Assembly: GCA_047972135.1 (NCBI GenBank)
Contig: JBKEAJ010000009.1
Span: forward strand, 1-54,638
Origin: JBKEAJ01 sp047972135
Lineage (GTDB): Bacteria; Bacteroidota; Bacteroidia; Bacteroidales; Prolixibacteraceae
Length of the DNA: 54,638 nucleotides
Direction of reading: 5' to 3'
Shown: one piece after another, positions 9,513-16,424 of the stretch
How the letters are laid out: every line of letters starts with the position of its first letter
How positions within the stretch are numbered: position 1 is the first letter of the stretch
Program-made: the position numbers and the translations under genes
Notes under the pieces: generated by a model
What the model saw: only the letters and a program-made list of their open reading frames with translations
Database searches by the model: none
What the model was told of the DNA's origin: nothing

Positions 9513-9520
9513 CAAAATTA
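9513..9520 (-). promoter_or_regulatory. possible -7 box for the LTA-synthase-like gene
   Basis: The minus strand reads TAATTTTG, matching TAnnTTTG, 22 bases before the ATG at 9490. No TTTG at the expected -33 spacing. Confidence 0.3.
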
Positions 9521-9559
9521 GTCCATTTCTTCCAAACTTTACAATTTTATTAATTGTAT

Positions 9560-10615
9560 TTAGAACAATATTTCTCTATAAAGCTCTAGATACTGCTTTA
9601 TGCACCTTTCCCAAGAAAAGGATTCTGCATGTTCTTTTATTTTTACGCTCAGCTCCTTCTCATTCTGCTCATAGTGTCGAAGTCCATTTTTCACAACTTC
9701 AAGCATATGCTCTGCTTCAAAGTTTTGAAAGTAATATGCAAAATCACCTCCGACTTCAGGCAGAGATGTCAAATTACTCAAAAATACAGGCTTCCCATAA
9801 TACATTGCCTCTATTGCCGGCATCCCAAAGCCTTCGGCAATGGATGGAAAAAGAAATGCTTCACAGTTTTCGTAGAGCCATTTCTTATTTTCGGAGCTTA
9901 TTGCCCCTGTCATAACAATCTGATTATCTATATTAAGGGTCTTCGTCCTTTCTCGGATTAAATCAGCATACGATGTATTATTGTTACCAGCTATTACCAG
10001 CTTATAATCCGGCATTTTGCCCAACATCGGCAGCAAAGTATGAATATTTTTTTTCCCCGTCAGATGACTTATAGTAAAAAAGAATTTATTAACATCTACA
10101 TTATCTGGTTTTACACTTTCGAGATCATCATCAAAGCTGATACCATTGTATATTCGCCTAACTGTCTTATTTGAAAGAGCTATATGCCTCTCTATATCAG
10201 ATTTTGCAAAATCTGATATGCTCGTAATATAATCAGTTCTATTAACGGTCTGTTGCAGCCTATTCAAATAGCGTTTACCTTTTTTAGGCGTTTTCTCAAT
10301 TAAAAAGTTTAAATCATGAATAGTCATCAAATGTAAAGTCTTAGCATTTGGAAGAAAATTATCGGATTGGTATAGGTTGTGCCACAAATCGTACGTTTTA
10401 TTTAGGCAAGAAAAATACTTTATCAATAAATTGGCTTTGACCGTCTTGACATTCGGCTGATTAAAAGAGAGTTTACTGTTCGTCGGAATTAAGAAGTCGA
10501 CAGACATATCATCAGGAATCTGTCTACACAGTTCATTTGCAAAATTCAAAGAAAATTGCCCCAATCCTGTATACAGATTATTTGTCTTATATAAATTGAC
10601 CAATATATTTTTCAT
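9560..10615 (-). CDS. GT4 glycosyltransferase
   Basis: 351 residues with the two Rossmann halves of GT-B enzymes. The acceptor-side N-terminus contains NNLYTGLGQFS; the donor-side half carries FFFTISHLTGKKN, the phosphate-binding region and the EX7E motif (Glu261-GFGMPAI-Glu269). No signal peptide. It is divergent from a second GT4 gene at 10753 with the same N-terminal pattern (YTGLGxxS), so the two are probably old paralogues acting on the same glycan. Donor sugar unknown. Confidence 0.85.
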   Translation of the reverse strand: MKNILVNLYKTNNLYTGLGQFSLNFANELCRQIPDDMSVDFLIPTNSKLSFNQPNVKTVKANLLIKYFSCLNKTYDLWHNLYQSDNFLPNAKTLHLMTIHDLNFLIEKTPKKGKRYLNRLQQTVNRTDYITSISDFAKSDIERHIALSNKTVRRIYNGISFDDDLESVKPDNVDVNKFFFTISHLTGKKNIHTLLPMLGKMPDYKLVIAGNNNTSYADLIRERTKTLNIDNQIVMTGAISSENKKWLYENCEAFLFPSIAEGFGMPAIEAMYYGKPVFLSNLTSLPEVGGDFAYYFQNFEAEHMLEVVKNGLRHYEQNEKELSVKIKEHAESFSWERCIKQYLELYREILF

Positions 10616-10675
10616 CTTCCTATTTAAACATTTGCATATACTCCGCTTTATCTTTCACTTTTTTTTATTTCTCTC

Positions 10676-10683
10676 CAAAGATA
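10676..10683 (-). promoter_or_regulatory. -7 box TAnnTTTG for the 9560 GT4 gene
   Basis: TATCTTTG on the minus strand, 60 bases before the ATG at 10615. It sits back to back with the plus-strand box at 10726-10733. Confidence 0.4.
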
Positions 10684-10725
10684 CCTATTTTAATTTGACT
10701 TTATAGACGGACTCAAATTATTTCT

Positions 10726-10733
10726 TAGCTTTG
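10726..10733 (+). promoter_or_regulatory. -7 box TAnnTTTG for the 10753 GT4 gene
   Basis: TAGCTTTG, 19 bases before the ATG at 10753. The -33 element is not obvious. Confidence 0.5.
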
Positions 10734-10752
10734 CGACAAACATATCCAATCA

Positions 10753-11880
10753 ATGAAGCTAGCATACGATGCCAAACGCATAACGAACAACTACACTGGG
10801 CTGGGTAACTACAGCCGCTTTGTGGTGAATAATCTGGCGGAGCAGTATACAGAGGACAGTTTTTTACTGTTTTCTCCCGACGAGGCAAAGCCTGCAATGC
10901 GAGAGCTTATAAGCAAGAGTGAGAATATAGAGTTTTTGCTGCCACGCAAGAAATTAAATAATATCGGGAAGGCGGTCTGGCGGTCGAGGAGCATAGCCAA
11001 AGACATAATGCAGGCTAAGCCAGATTTATATCACGGGCTAACCAATGAGCTGCCTTTCACGATAAAAAAGACAAGCATTCCTGCCATCGTAACGATTCAC
11101 GATTTGATATTTCTGCATTATCCTCAGTTTTATAAGTTTATCGACCGCAAGATTTACAACTACAAATTCCGCAGAGCTTGCGAAGATGCTTCCCACGTGG
11201 TGGCAGTGAGTGAATGCACCAAACGTGATATTATCAGATTCTACAAGATAGACCCCAAGAAAATCAGCGTTATTTATCAGGGTTGCAGCCCCATGTTTAT
11301 GCAGAAAGCAAGTGTTGAACAAAGAGCGGAAGTAAAGGAGAAGTTTAATCTGCCTTCGGAGTTTATCTTGTCGGTTGGTACGGTTGAAGAACGAAAGAAC
11401 CTACTGCTGACAGTAAAAGCTCTCAAAGCCTCCAAGCTCGACATAAAGCTGGTCGTGATAGGACGGCGGAAGAAATATGCAGAACAGCTTGATGCTTTTA
11501 TTGAGCAAAACGGTATGCAGGGTCAGGTTTTGTTTCTCAAGGATGTAGAAGTCAAAGAGCTGCCCACTATCTATCAGCTTGCGTCATTATTCGTATATCC
11601 ATCTCTGTATGAGGGATTTGGTATACCATTAATTGAAGCTCTGCATTCAGAAATTCCTGTTATAGGAGCGTCGGGCTCGTGTCTTGAGGAAGCTGGTGGG
11701 GCAGACTCTGTGTATGCATCCCCACTCAATCATGAAGAGCTTGCAGAAAAGATAAAATGGATACTGAGCGACAGGCAGCAAGCTCAAACTATGGTCGACA
11801 AAGGGCTAGAGCATGTAAAGAAGTTTGCACACAAAAAGGTAACAAGAGAGATGATGGAGCTTTATCAGTCGATACTGTGA
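10753..11880 (+). CDS. GT4 glycosyltransferase
   Basis: 375 residues. N-terminal acceptor half with NNYTGLGNYSRFVV and IVTIHDLIF; donor half with ILSVGTVEERKNL, LVVIGRRKK and the EX7E motif at Glu287-GFGIPLI-Glu295 followed by PVIGA. This matches mannosyltransferase-like GT4 enzymes. It likely belongs to the surface-glycan set. The last codons and the stop lie inside a degenerate 8-base tandem repeat (11870-11930), which may have altered the C-terminal end. Confidence 0.87.
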   Translation: MKLAYDAKRITNNYTGLGNYSRFVVNNLAEQYTEDSFLLFSPDEAKPAMRELISKSENIEFLLPRKKLNNIGKAVWRSRSIAKDIMQAKPDLYHGLTNELPFTIKKTSIPAIVTIHDLIFLHYPQFYKFIDRKIYNYKFRRACEDASHVVAVSECTKRDIIRFYKIDPKKISVIYQGCSPMFMQKASVEQRAEVKEKFNLPSEFILSVGTVEERKNLLLTVKALKASKLDIKLVVIGRRKKYAEQLDAFIEQNGMQGQVLFLKDVEVKELPTIYQLASLFVYPSLYEGFGIPLIEALHSEIPVIGASGSCLEEAGGADSVYASPLNHEELAEKIKWILSDRQQAQTMVDKGLEHVKKFAHKKVTREMMELYQSIL

Positions 11881-11930
11881 TGCTGCGATACTATGATGCT
11901 GTGATGTTACGATGTTACGATGTTACGATT
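11870..11930 (+). repeat. degenerate 8-base tandem repeat across the GT4 stop codon
   Basis: About 7.5 units of eight bases: cgatactg, tgatgctg, cgatacta, tgatgctg, tgatgtta, cgatgtta, cgatgtta, cgatt. The final three units are nearly identical. A related stretch follows the stop codon of the Res gene (49508-49540, minus strand), sharing the 12-mer ATGCTGTGATGT. Confidence 0.7.
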
Positions 11931-11966
11931 AAATACAATGCATTGATGGATTACACATACTTTCTC

Positions 11967-11982
11967 ATTAGATAAATCTAAT
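11967..11982 (+). promoter_or_regulatory. operator palindrome 1 upstream of hipB
   Basis: ATTAGATAAATCTAAT, a perfect ATTAGA/TCTAAT inverted repeat with a four-base spacer. The same half-sites recur at 12008-12023 and, imperfectly, at 12052-12067. Repeated palindromes upstream of an XRE antitoxin gene are typical of HipB autoregulation. Confidence 0.6.
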
Positions 11983-12007
11983 AAAAATAGCTCGTTTTTC
12001 AATTTTC

Positions 12008-12023
12008 ATTAGACATATCTAAT
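12008..12023 (+). promoter_or_regulatory. operator palindrome 2 upstream of hipB
   Basis: ATTAGACATATCTAAT, the same perfect six-base arms as operator 1, 41 bases downstream of it. It would cover the -33 region of the promoter whose -7 box is at 12043-12050. Confidence 0.6.
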
Positions 12024-12042
12024 AAGATATTGGAAAATTGAC

Positions 12043-12050
12043 TATCTTTG
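12043..12050 (+). promoter_or_regulatory. -7 box TAnnTTTG of hipBA
   Basis: TATCTTTG lies between operators 2 and 3, fitting a promoter repressed by HipB. Transcription would begin only about ten bases before the ATG at 12066. Confidence 0.5.
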
Positions 12051-12051
12051 C

Positions 12052-12067
12052 TTTAGATAAATCTTAT
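12052..12067 (+). promoter_or_regulatory. imperfect third operator overlapping the hipB start
   Basis: TTTAGATAAATCTTAT keeps the centre of operator 1 with one mismatch in each arm and runs into the ATG at 12066. It would cover the transcription start. Confidence 0.4.
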
Positions 12068-12359
12068 GTTTATGGATTGGTATGGAATGACAGACCTTGC
12101 AATAGCTGGCGAGTTGGGAGAAAGAATTAAGGACACTCGAAAAAGAAAGCAATTTTCGCAGAAAGATGTTGCAGAGCGGTCGGGCTTGAGTGCCTTTACA
12201 ATTTCTCAGATAGAAACAGGGAAAAATACATCTTTGGCGTCTCTTATTGCAGTGATGAGAGTTTTGAGACTCTTAGAGAATTTTAACAGTTTAGTGCCTG
12301 AATTAGTGATAAGTCCACTAGAAATATTTAGACAACAATCAAAAAAGCGGAAAAGATGA
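12066..12359 (+). CDS. hipB: HipB-like XRE antitoxin/repressor
   Basis: 97 residues with a helix-turn-helix at about 20-65: IKDTRKRKQFSQKDVAERSG and the recognition region LSAFTISQIETGKN. The basic C-terminus ends in QQSKKRKR. It should bind the ATTAGA/TCTAAT palindromes upstream and neutralise the HipA kinase encoded next. The stop overlaps the hipA start (ATGA at 12356-12359), so the two are translationally coupled. The true start could be the ATG at 12087 if the transcript begins near 12057; the longer form is given because it is the first ATG. Confidence 0.82.
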   Translation: MFMDWYGMTDLAIAGELGERIKDTRKRKQFSQKDVAERSGLSAFTISQIETGKNTSLASLIAVMRVLRLLENFNSLVPELVISPLEIFRQQSKKRKR

Positions 12360-13660
12360 CGAAGCTCAGTGTTAAAGTATCGATATGGGGAAAAGAAGTT
12401 GCCGCAATGGTTTGGGATGATGAGAATGAGTATTCAGTTCTTGAATTTTTTCCTGATTTTGAAAAAGAAGATATCGACCTCTCTCCACTTATGATACCAT
12501 TGGAAGACCTCAAACGTGGCGACAGAATATATTATTTTCCTACGAATAGGAACAACACCTTCAAAGGGCTTCCTGGTTTGATTGCCGATTCTCTTCCTGA
12601 TGATTATGGAAACCAGATTATTGACGAATGGTTTGCGAGCAAGGGACTTACACATATGGAGTTTAATTCACTAGACCGCCTTTGCTATATTGGGAAGCGT
12701 GCAATGGGAGCACTTGAATTTGAGCCATCAAACCATGATGTATCGTTGGATGAATCATCTCTTGTTGAAATATCATATTTAACCGAACTTGCACGAGAAG
12801 TTTTAGGAAAACGCAAGGTATTTAGAGCAGAGCTGATGAGAGGAAAAGACAAGTCTCTTTTAGATATTTTGAAAGTAGGAACATCGGCAGGAGGTGCAAA
12901 ACCAAAAGCAGTCATTGCTACTAATGAGGACATGTCTGAGGTGCGCTCTGGGCAAGTAAAAGCTCCTAAGGGATTTAGCTATTGGCTTTTAAAATTTGAT
13001 GGTCTTGAAGCAGGGAAAGTAAGCGACAACCCTATGGGAATAGGCAGGATAGAATACGCATACTATAAAATGGCACTTGATTGCGAAATAACAATGACAG
13101 AATGCCGTCTGTTTAAAGAAGGTGAGCATGCCCACTTTATGACAAAAAGATTTGACAGGAGTGCTGATGGGGAGAAATTTCATATTCAGACCTTATGCGG
13201 ACTAGCTCATTACAACCGCGACGACAGACATTCTTATGAACAGGTTTTTCAGCTTATGAGACGTTTAGGACTATCCTATGTAGACATTGAGCAATTTTAT
13301 AGAAGGATGATTTTCAATATTGTATCAAGAAATCATGACGACCATACAAAAAATCATTCATTCATTTTGAAACCCAAAGAGCAATGGCAACTCGCCCCGG
13401 CTTACGACCTTTGCTATTCCTATTCTTCCACAGGCAGGTGGACTATGCGTCATCAAATGTCGGCAAATAATAAACGTGAAGACTTTACTTATTCGGATCT
13501 ATTGACAATCGGAAAAAATGTAGGCATAAAAAATGCCAAACATATAATAGAACAAGTTGTTGAGGTAGTCTCAACGTGGAATACCTATGCTTCCGCTTGC
13601 AATGTCAGCAAACAGCACAAAGAGCATATCGGGAGGAATCTGCGCTTACTTTATAGGTAG
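12356..13660 (+). CDS. hipA: HipA-family serine/threonine kinase toxin
   Basis: 434 residues, full length for the family. The N-terminal HipA_N part (1-110) includes GLPGLIADSLPDDYG. The regulatory, autophosphorylated loop GTSAGGAKPK is at 175-184, the catalytic RNHDDHTKNH at 325-334, and the metal-binding LAPAYD at 346-351. HipA phosphorylates glutamyl-tRNA synthetase in E. coli, halting translation; the target here is not known. All key residues are present, so the toxin looks active. Coupled to hipB by an ATGA overlap. A perfect palindrome with a T run at 13706-13730 ends the unit. Confidence 0.92.
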   Translation: MTKLSVKVSIWGKEVAAMVWDDENEYSVLEFFPDFEKEDIDLSPLMIPLEDLKRGDRIYYFPTNRNNTFKGLPGLIADSLPDDYGNQIIDEWFASKGLTHMEFNSLDRLCYIGKRAMGALEFEPSNHDVSLDESSLVEISYLTELAREVLGKRKVFRAELMRGKDKSLLDILKVGTSAGGAKPKAVIATNEDMSEVRSGQVKAPKGFSYWLLKFDGLEAGKVSDNPMGIGRIEYAYYKMALDCEITMTECRLFKEGEHAHFMTKRFDRSADGEKFHIQTLCGLAHYNRDDRHSYEQVFQLMRRLGLSYVDIEQFYRRMIFNIVSRNHDDHTKNHSFILKPKEQWQLAPAYDLCYSYSSTGRWTMRHQMSANNKREDFTYSDLLTIGKNVGIKNAKHIIEQVVEVVSTWNTYASACNVSKQHKEHIGRNLRLLYR

Positions 13661-13705
13661 CATCTACATTATTGTTCATTGTTAGAGAATGATTTTAGGT
13701 CAAAT

Positions 13706-13730
13706 TGTTCGTTGACAACGAACATTTTTT
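13706..13730 (+). terminator. palindrome plus T-run after hipA
   Basis: TGTTCGTTG-A-CAACGAACA is a perfect nine-base-arm inverted repeat followed directly by six T. It can act as the hipBA terminator. It also overlaps the place where a -33 element for the box at 13733-13740 would fall (TTG at 13712-13714), so an operator role is possible. Confidence 0.55.
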
Positions 13731-13732
13731 AT

Positions 13733-13740
13733 TATATTTG
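13733..13740 (+). promoter_or_regulatory. -7 box TAnnTTTG before the ATPase remnant
   Basis: TATATTTG with a TTG 18 bases upstream at 13712-13714. It would have driven the gene now left as a remnant from 13763. Confidence 0.4.
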
Positions 13741-13762
13741 TTCTCTGTAAAAGAATAAACAG

Positions 13763-14146
13763 ATGAATAAAAGCAGATAATATTCGATAAAGGGTTATCT
13801 CTATTATTACGAACAATCATATTTATTTTTTTATCTCAAGAAGTACGACTTCTCTGTAAAGGAGCAAATTATGAATCCCAAAAAGGTTTATACTATCGAC
13901 CATACTTTTTCAAATAGGCTAGGCTTAAATTTTTCGCAGAATAATGGACGGATTTTGGAGAATATTGTATTTATAGAGCTTCTACGACGTCAAAAAGAAG
14001 TTTACTATTACCTAGGCAAACATGAATGTGATTTTTTGGTAAAAGATGGTTTGAATATCGTGCAGGCGATACAAGTTTGTTGGCAATTAGATACTGATAA
14101 TTTTGAACGAGAAGTGAATTGGAAATGGCTGTTAGCCATCGGCTAG
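13763..14146 (+). pseudogene. remnant of an ATP-binding protein with C-terminal DUF4143 domain
   Basis: An ATG at 13763 opens a five-codon start (MNKSR) that hits a stop. A frame then opens after an in-frame TAA and reads YYYEQSYLFFYLKKYDFSVK, continuing through NPKKVYTIDHTFSNRL, NNGRILENIVFIELLRRQ and YYYLGKHECDFLV. This is the C-terminal DUF4143/nuclease-like tail of the large family of archaeal-type ATPases common in Bacteroidetes. The Walker motifs and about 270 residues are missing, and the normal tail after NFEREVN is lost to a frame change. A 91-residue reading frame from the ATG at 13871 survives but is unlikely to be functional. Confidence 0.75.
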
Positions 14147-14174
14147 AAGCTAATGGCTAACGGCTATTTTTTTT
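14131..14174 (+). terminator. hairpin and T-run after the ATPase remnant
   Basis: GTTAGCCAT (14131-14139) pairs with ATGGCTAAC (14153-14161), and GGCTA plus eight T follow. The hairpin reads as a terminator for the plus strand and abuts the uxuA stop codon on the other strand. Confidence 0.55.
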
Positions 14175-15366
14175 ACATCATTGATTTAATACCTCGAATT
14201 AGTCCTGCCATTTCGGAGAGACCTTTAAAGCGCCCTATCAGCGGGTATCCAGGATTTGCTTTCAGCTGAAAGTCGGTAAGTATCCGTATTCCGTGGTCGG
14301 GGCGGTAAGGAATTTCTAGGGTTTTGCCTGAGTCTTCTCTGCGTTTTTCTTCCTTCAACAAGGCTTTCACAATAGCGGGCATATCGAGATAGCCGTCGAG
14401 GTGTCCTGACTCAAAAAACTGGTAATCATTGTTGAAACAAGTATTGCGCAGATGGGCAAAAAATATTCGGCTTCCATATTTCTCTGCAATTGCAACGATG
14501 TCGTTATTCCTATTTGCGGACAGCGAGCCTGTACAAAGGGTGATACCATTGTTTGGCGACGGCACTTCGTTGAGCATCCAATCGTAGTCTACCATTCCGC
14601 CCACTATACGAGGGAGTCCGAGTACGGGGAACGGCGGGTCGTCGGGATGGATAGCAAAGTTCACCCCTGCCTCTTCTGCCACTGGCATAATATCTTCGAG
14701 GAAGCGTTTTAGGTTAGCTCGCAGTTGCTCTTTTCCCATTTTGTGATATTGGTCGATGAGTTTCAGGAACTCACCTGCCGGGTCTTGCGAATTTTCGTCG
14801 ATATTGCCGTCGACGAATGCACCGGTAGCAATTATCACGTTGTGCAGAAGGCTCTTTTTATCTTCCTCGCTAAGGGTTTTATAAGTTTCTTTTGCTTTAG
14901 CAACGAGGTCTTCACTGTAGTCATTTTCTGCTCCGGGACGTTTAAGTACGTAAGCATCAAATGCAACAAAAGTAGGAAAATCGAAAAGCAGGGTCTCACC
15001 ACCGTTTGGAGCTTTGTAGTTAAGGGTTGTACGAGTCCAATCTAGCACGGGCATAAAGTTGTAGCACACAGTTGTAACACCGCAAGCACCAAGATTTCTG
15101 ACCGATTCTTTATAATTTGCTATCAGTTGTTCACGCTCTTCGTTGCAGAGCTTAATACCTTCGGTAACGGGCAGGCTTTCCACCACCGACCACTGCATTC
15201 CGTGATTTTCGATATCTGTTTTGGTCTTTGTAATCTCTTCTTTTGTCCACACCTCGCCGTTGGGGACATGATGAAGCGAGGTAACTACTCCTTCCACTCC
15301 CATTTGAGCAAGGTCTTTCAGTGTGATGGTATCTTTTTGCCCGAACCATCTCCAAGTTTTTATCAT
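14173..15366 (-). CDS. uxuA: mannonate dehydratase
   Basis: 397 residues, the usual length. It begins MIKTWRWFGQKDTITLKDLAQ and contains GVVTSLHHVPNGEVW, CYNFMPVLDWTRT, AIHPDDPPFPVLGLPRI, ITLCTGSLSANRNND and FFAHLRN, all strongly conserved in UxuA (EC 4.2.1.8). The enzyme dehydrates D-mannonate to 2-keto-3-deoxygluconate in glucuronate catabolism; it is cytosolic and metal dependent. It lies 20 bases after the SDR gene on the same strand, giving a two-gene operon for the fructuronate to KDG steps. Confidence 0.95.
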   Translation of the reverse strand: MIKTWRWFGQKDTITLKDLAQMGVEGVVTSLHHVPNGEVWTKEEITKTKTDIENHGMQWSVVESLPVTEGIKLCNEEREQLIANYKESVRNLGACGVTTVCYNFMPVLDWTRTTLNYKAPNGGETLLFDFPTFVAFDAYVLKRPGAENDYSEDLVAKAKETYKTLSEEDKKSLLHNVIIATGAFVDGNIDENSQDPAGEFLKLIDQYHKMGKEQLRANLKRFLEDIMPVAEEAGVNFAIHPDDPPFPVLGLPRIVGGMVDYDWMLNEVPSPNNGITLCTGSLSANRNNDIVAIAEKYGSRIFFAHLRNTCFNNDYQFFESGHLDGYLDMPAIVKALLKEEKRREDSGKTLEIPYRPDHGIRILTDFQLKANPGYPLIGRFKGLSEMAGLIRGIKSMM

Positions 15367-15386
15367 AATATCAGTTTTCTAAAAGG

Positions 15387-16208
15387 TTAAACGCCACTAA
15401 ATGAGCTAAATCCACCATCGACAGGAATTATTGCACCTGTAATGAAGCTCGCTTCGTCGGAAGCGAGAAAATGTACAATGCCGTTTAGCTCCGATATATC
15501 ACCAAATCTGTTCATCGGTGTTTTGGCAAGGACTTTCTTACTTCTGTCTGTATAAGTTCCATCGGGATTAATTAGCAAAGCTCGGTTTTGGTCGCCGATA
15601 AAGAAACCTGGAGCAATGGCGTTAACTCTGATTTTATCGCTAAATTTCGATGCCATTTCGTTTGCCATCCATTTTGTAAAGATGTTCACTCCACTTTTGG
15701 CGGTAGAATATCCCAGCACCCTAGTCAGAGCAGAGTATGTTGCCATCGACGAGATGTTTATAATACAGCCCGACTTTGCATTGGCAAGAGCTTTGCCAAA
15801 CACGATGCTAGGAAGTACCGTGCCATTGAGGTTTAGCTCATTGACGAATTTAAATGCTTCAATATCCATGTCGAAAACCGTTTCATCGGCAGTGAGCGAG
15901 CCTTTGGGGGTATTCCCTCCTGCTGCATTGATGAGTATATCGATTTTGCCACAGTCTGCTAATATTTTATCTCTGACCGTTTCGAGAGACTTCACGTCGA
16001 GGACATTACACTCGTATCCATAAGCTTTTCCCCCTGCTTTGGTGACATCGTCAATTTTTTTATCAATATTTTCTTTTCTAAGGTCGAGGATAACGATAGT
16101 AAGTCCCTGTTTAGCAAGACTATCAGCTATATTTCCTCCCAACACACCGCCGCCGCCTGTAATGATGGCGACTTTTCCGCTTATATCAAAAACTTTATCA
16201 CTGTTCAT
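15387..16208 (-). CDS. SDR-family D-mannonate oxidoreductase (fructuronate reductase type)
   Basis: 273 residues. Short-chain dehydrogenase motifs are intact: the cofactor loop TGGGGVLG at 17-24, NAAG at 94-97, the catalytic Ser in INISSMATYS near 153, and Tyr167-STA-Lys171. The C-terminus AIIPVDGGFSSFSGV is normal. Position immediately upstream of uxuA points to reduction of fructuronate to mannonate, the reaction catalysed by the unrelated UxuB in E. coli; the assignment rests on context plus the known pairing in Bacteroidetes. A -7 box lies at 16261-16268. Confidence 0.82.
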   Translation of the reverse strand: MNSDKVFDISGKVAIITGGGGVLGGNIADSLAKQGLTIVILDLRKENIDKKIDDVTKAGGKAYGYECNVLDVKSLETVRDKILADCGKIDILINAAGGNTPKGSLTADETVFDMDIEAFKFVNELNLNGTVLPSIVFGKALANAKSGCIINISSMATYSALTRVLGYSTAKSGVNIFTKWMANEMASKFSDKIRVNAIAPGFFIGDQNRALLINPDGTYTDRSKKVLAKTPMNRFGDISELNGIVHFLASDEASFITGAIIPVDGGFSSFSGV

Positions 16209-16260
16209 AATAATCTGTTTTCTCTTTTGTATTTGTAATATTAATAACTTAACTTTCGCA

Positions 16261-16268
16261 CAAAGCTA
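16261..16268 (-). promoter_or_regulatory. -7 box TAnnTTTG of the SDR-uxuA operon
   Basis: TAGCTTTG on the minus strand, 52 bases upstream of the ATG at 16208, with a TTG 20 bases further upstream (16289-16291). Confidence 0.5.
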
Positions 16269-16320
16269 GTGAATATCGAAGTAATAATCAATAGTAAATC
16301 ACATGAAACGAGCCTTTTTT

Positions 16321-16359
16321 AATTGTAAATGGTGAATTGTAAATGATTAATGAAATGAC
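16321..16359 (+). repeat. outer part of the composite repeat, copy lacking the palindromic element
   Basis: AATTGTAAATGGTGAATTGT followed by AAATGATTAATGAAATGAC, then directly the start-abutting repeat. At 49316-49442 and 52696-52816 (minus strand) a similar A/T-rich outer piece is separated from that repeat by a palindromic element of 70-80 bases; here only the ATGAC end is left. Confidence 0.55.
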
Positions 16360-16424
16360 GGATGATTAAAAACAGCAAAAGCATAAAGCCTATAGCTTAC
16401 AGCTTATTGCAAAATTATAAACAT
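16360..16424 (+). repeat. start-abutting dispersed repeat, copy 2 (full form)
   Basis: GATGATTAAAAACAGCAAAA, then GCATAAAGCCTATAGCTTAC, AGCTTATTGCAAAATTATAA and ACAT, ending at the ATG at 16425. It is nearly identical to the minus-strand copy at 49251-49315. Read in frame it would encode a false 21-residue extension, which is why the gene start is placed at 16425. Confidence 0.85.

Noticed and set aside
11870..11930. Possible CRISPR-like array
   Set aside because: Units are eight bases without spacers; there are no cas genes. The ATCAAATAA copies at 52867-53032 are also too short and irregular.
15616..16023. 135-codon plus-strand frame across the SDR gene
   Set aside because: Antisense shadow of a conserved dehydrogenase with intact catalytic motifs.
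16362..16424. Apparent shared N-terminal peptide MIKNSKSIKPIAYS in the dehydrogenase and the helicase
   Set aside because: It is the in-frame reading of the dispersed repeat; the real starts are the ATGs at 16425 and 49250.
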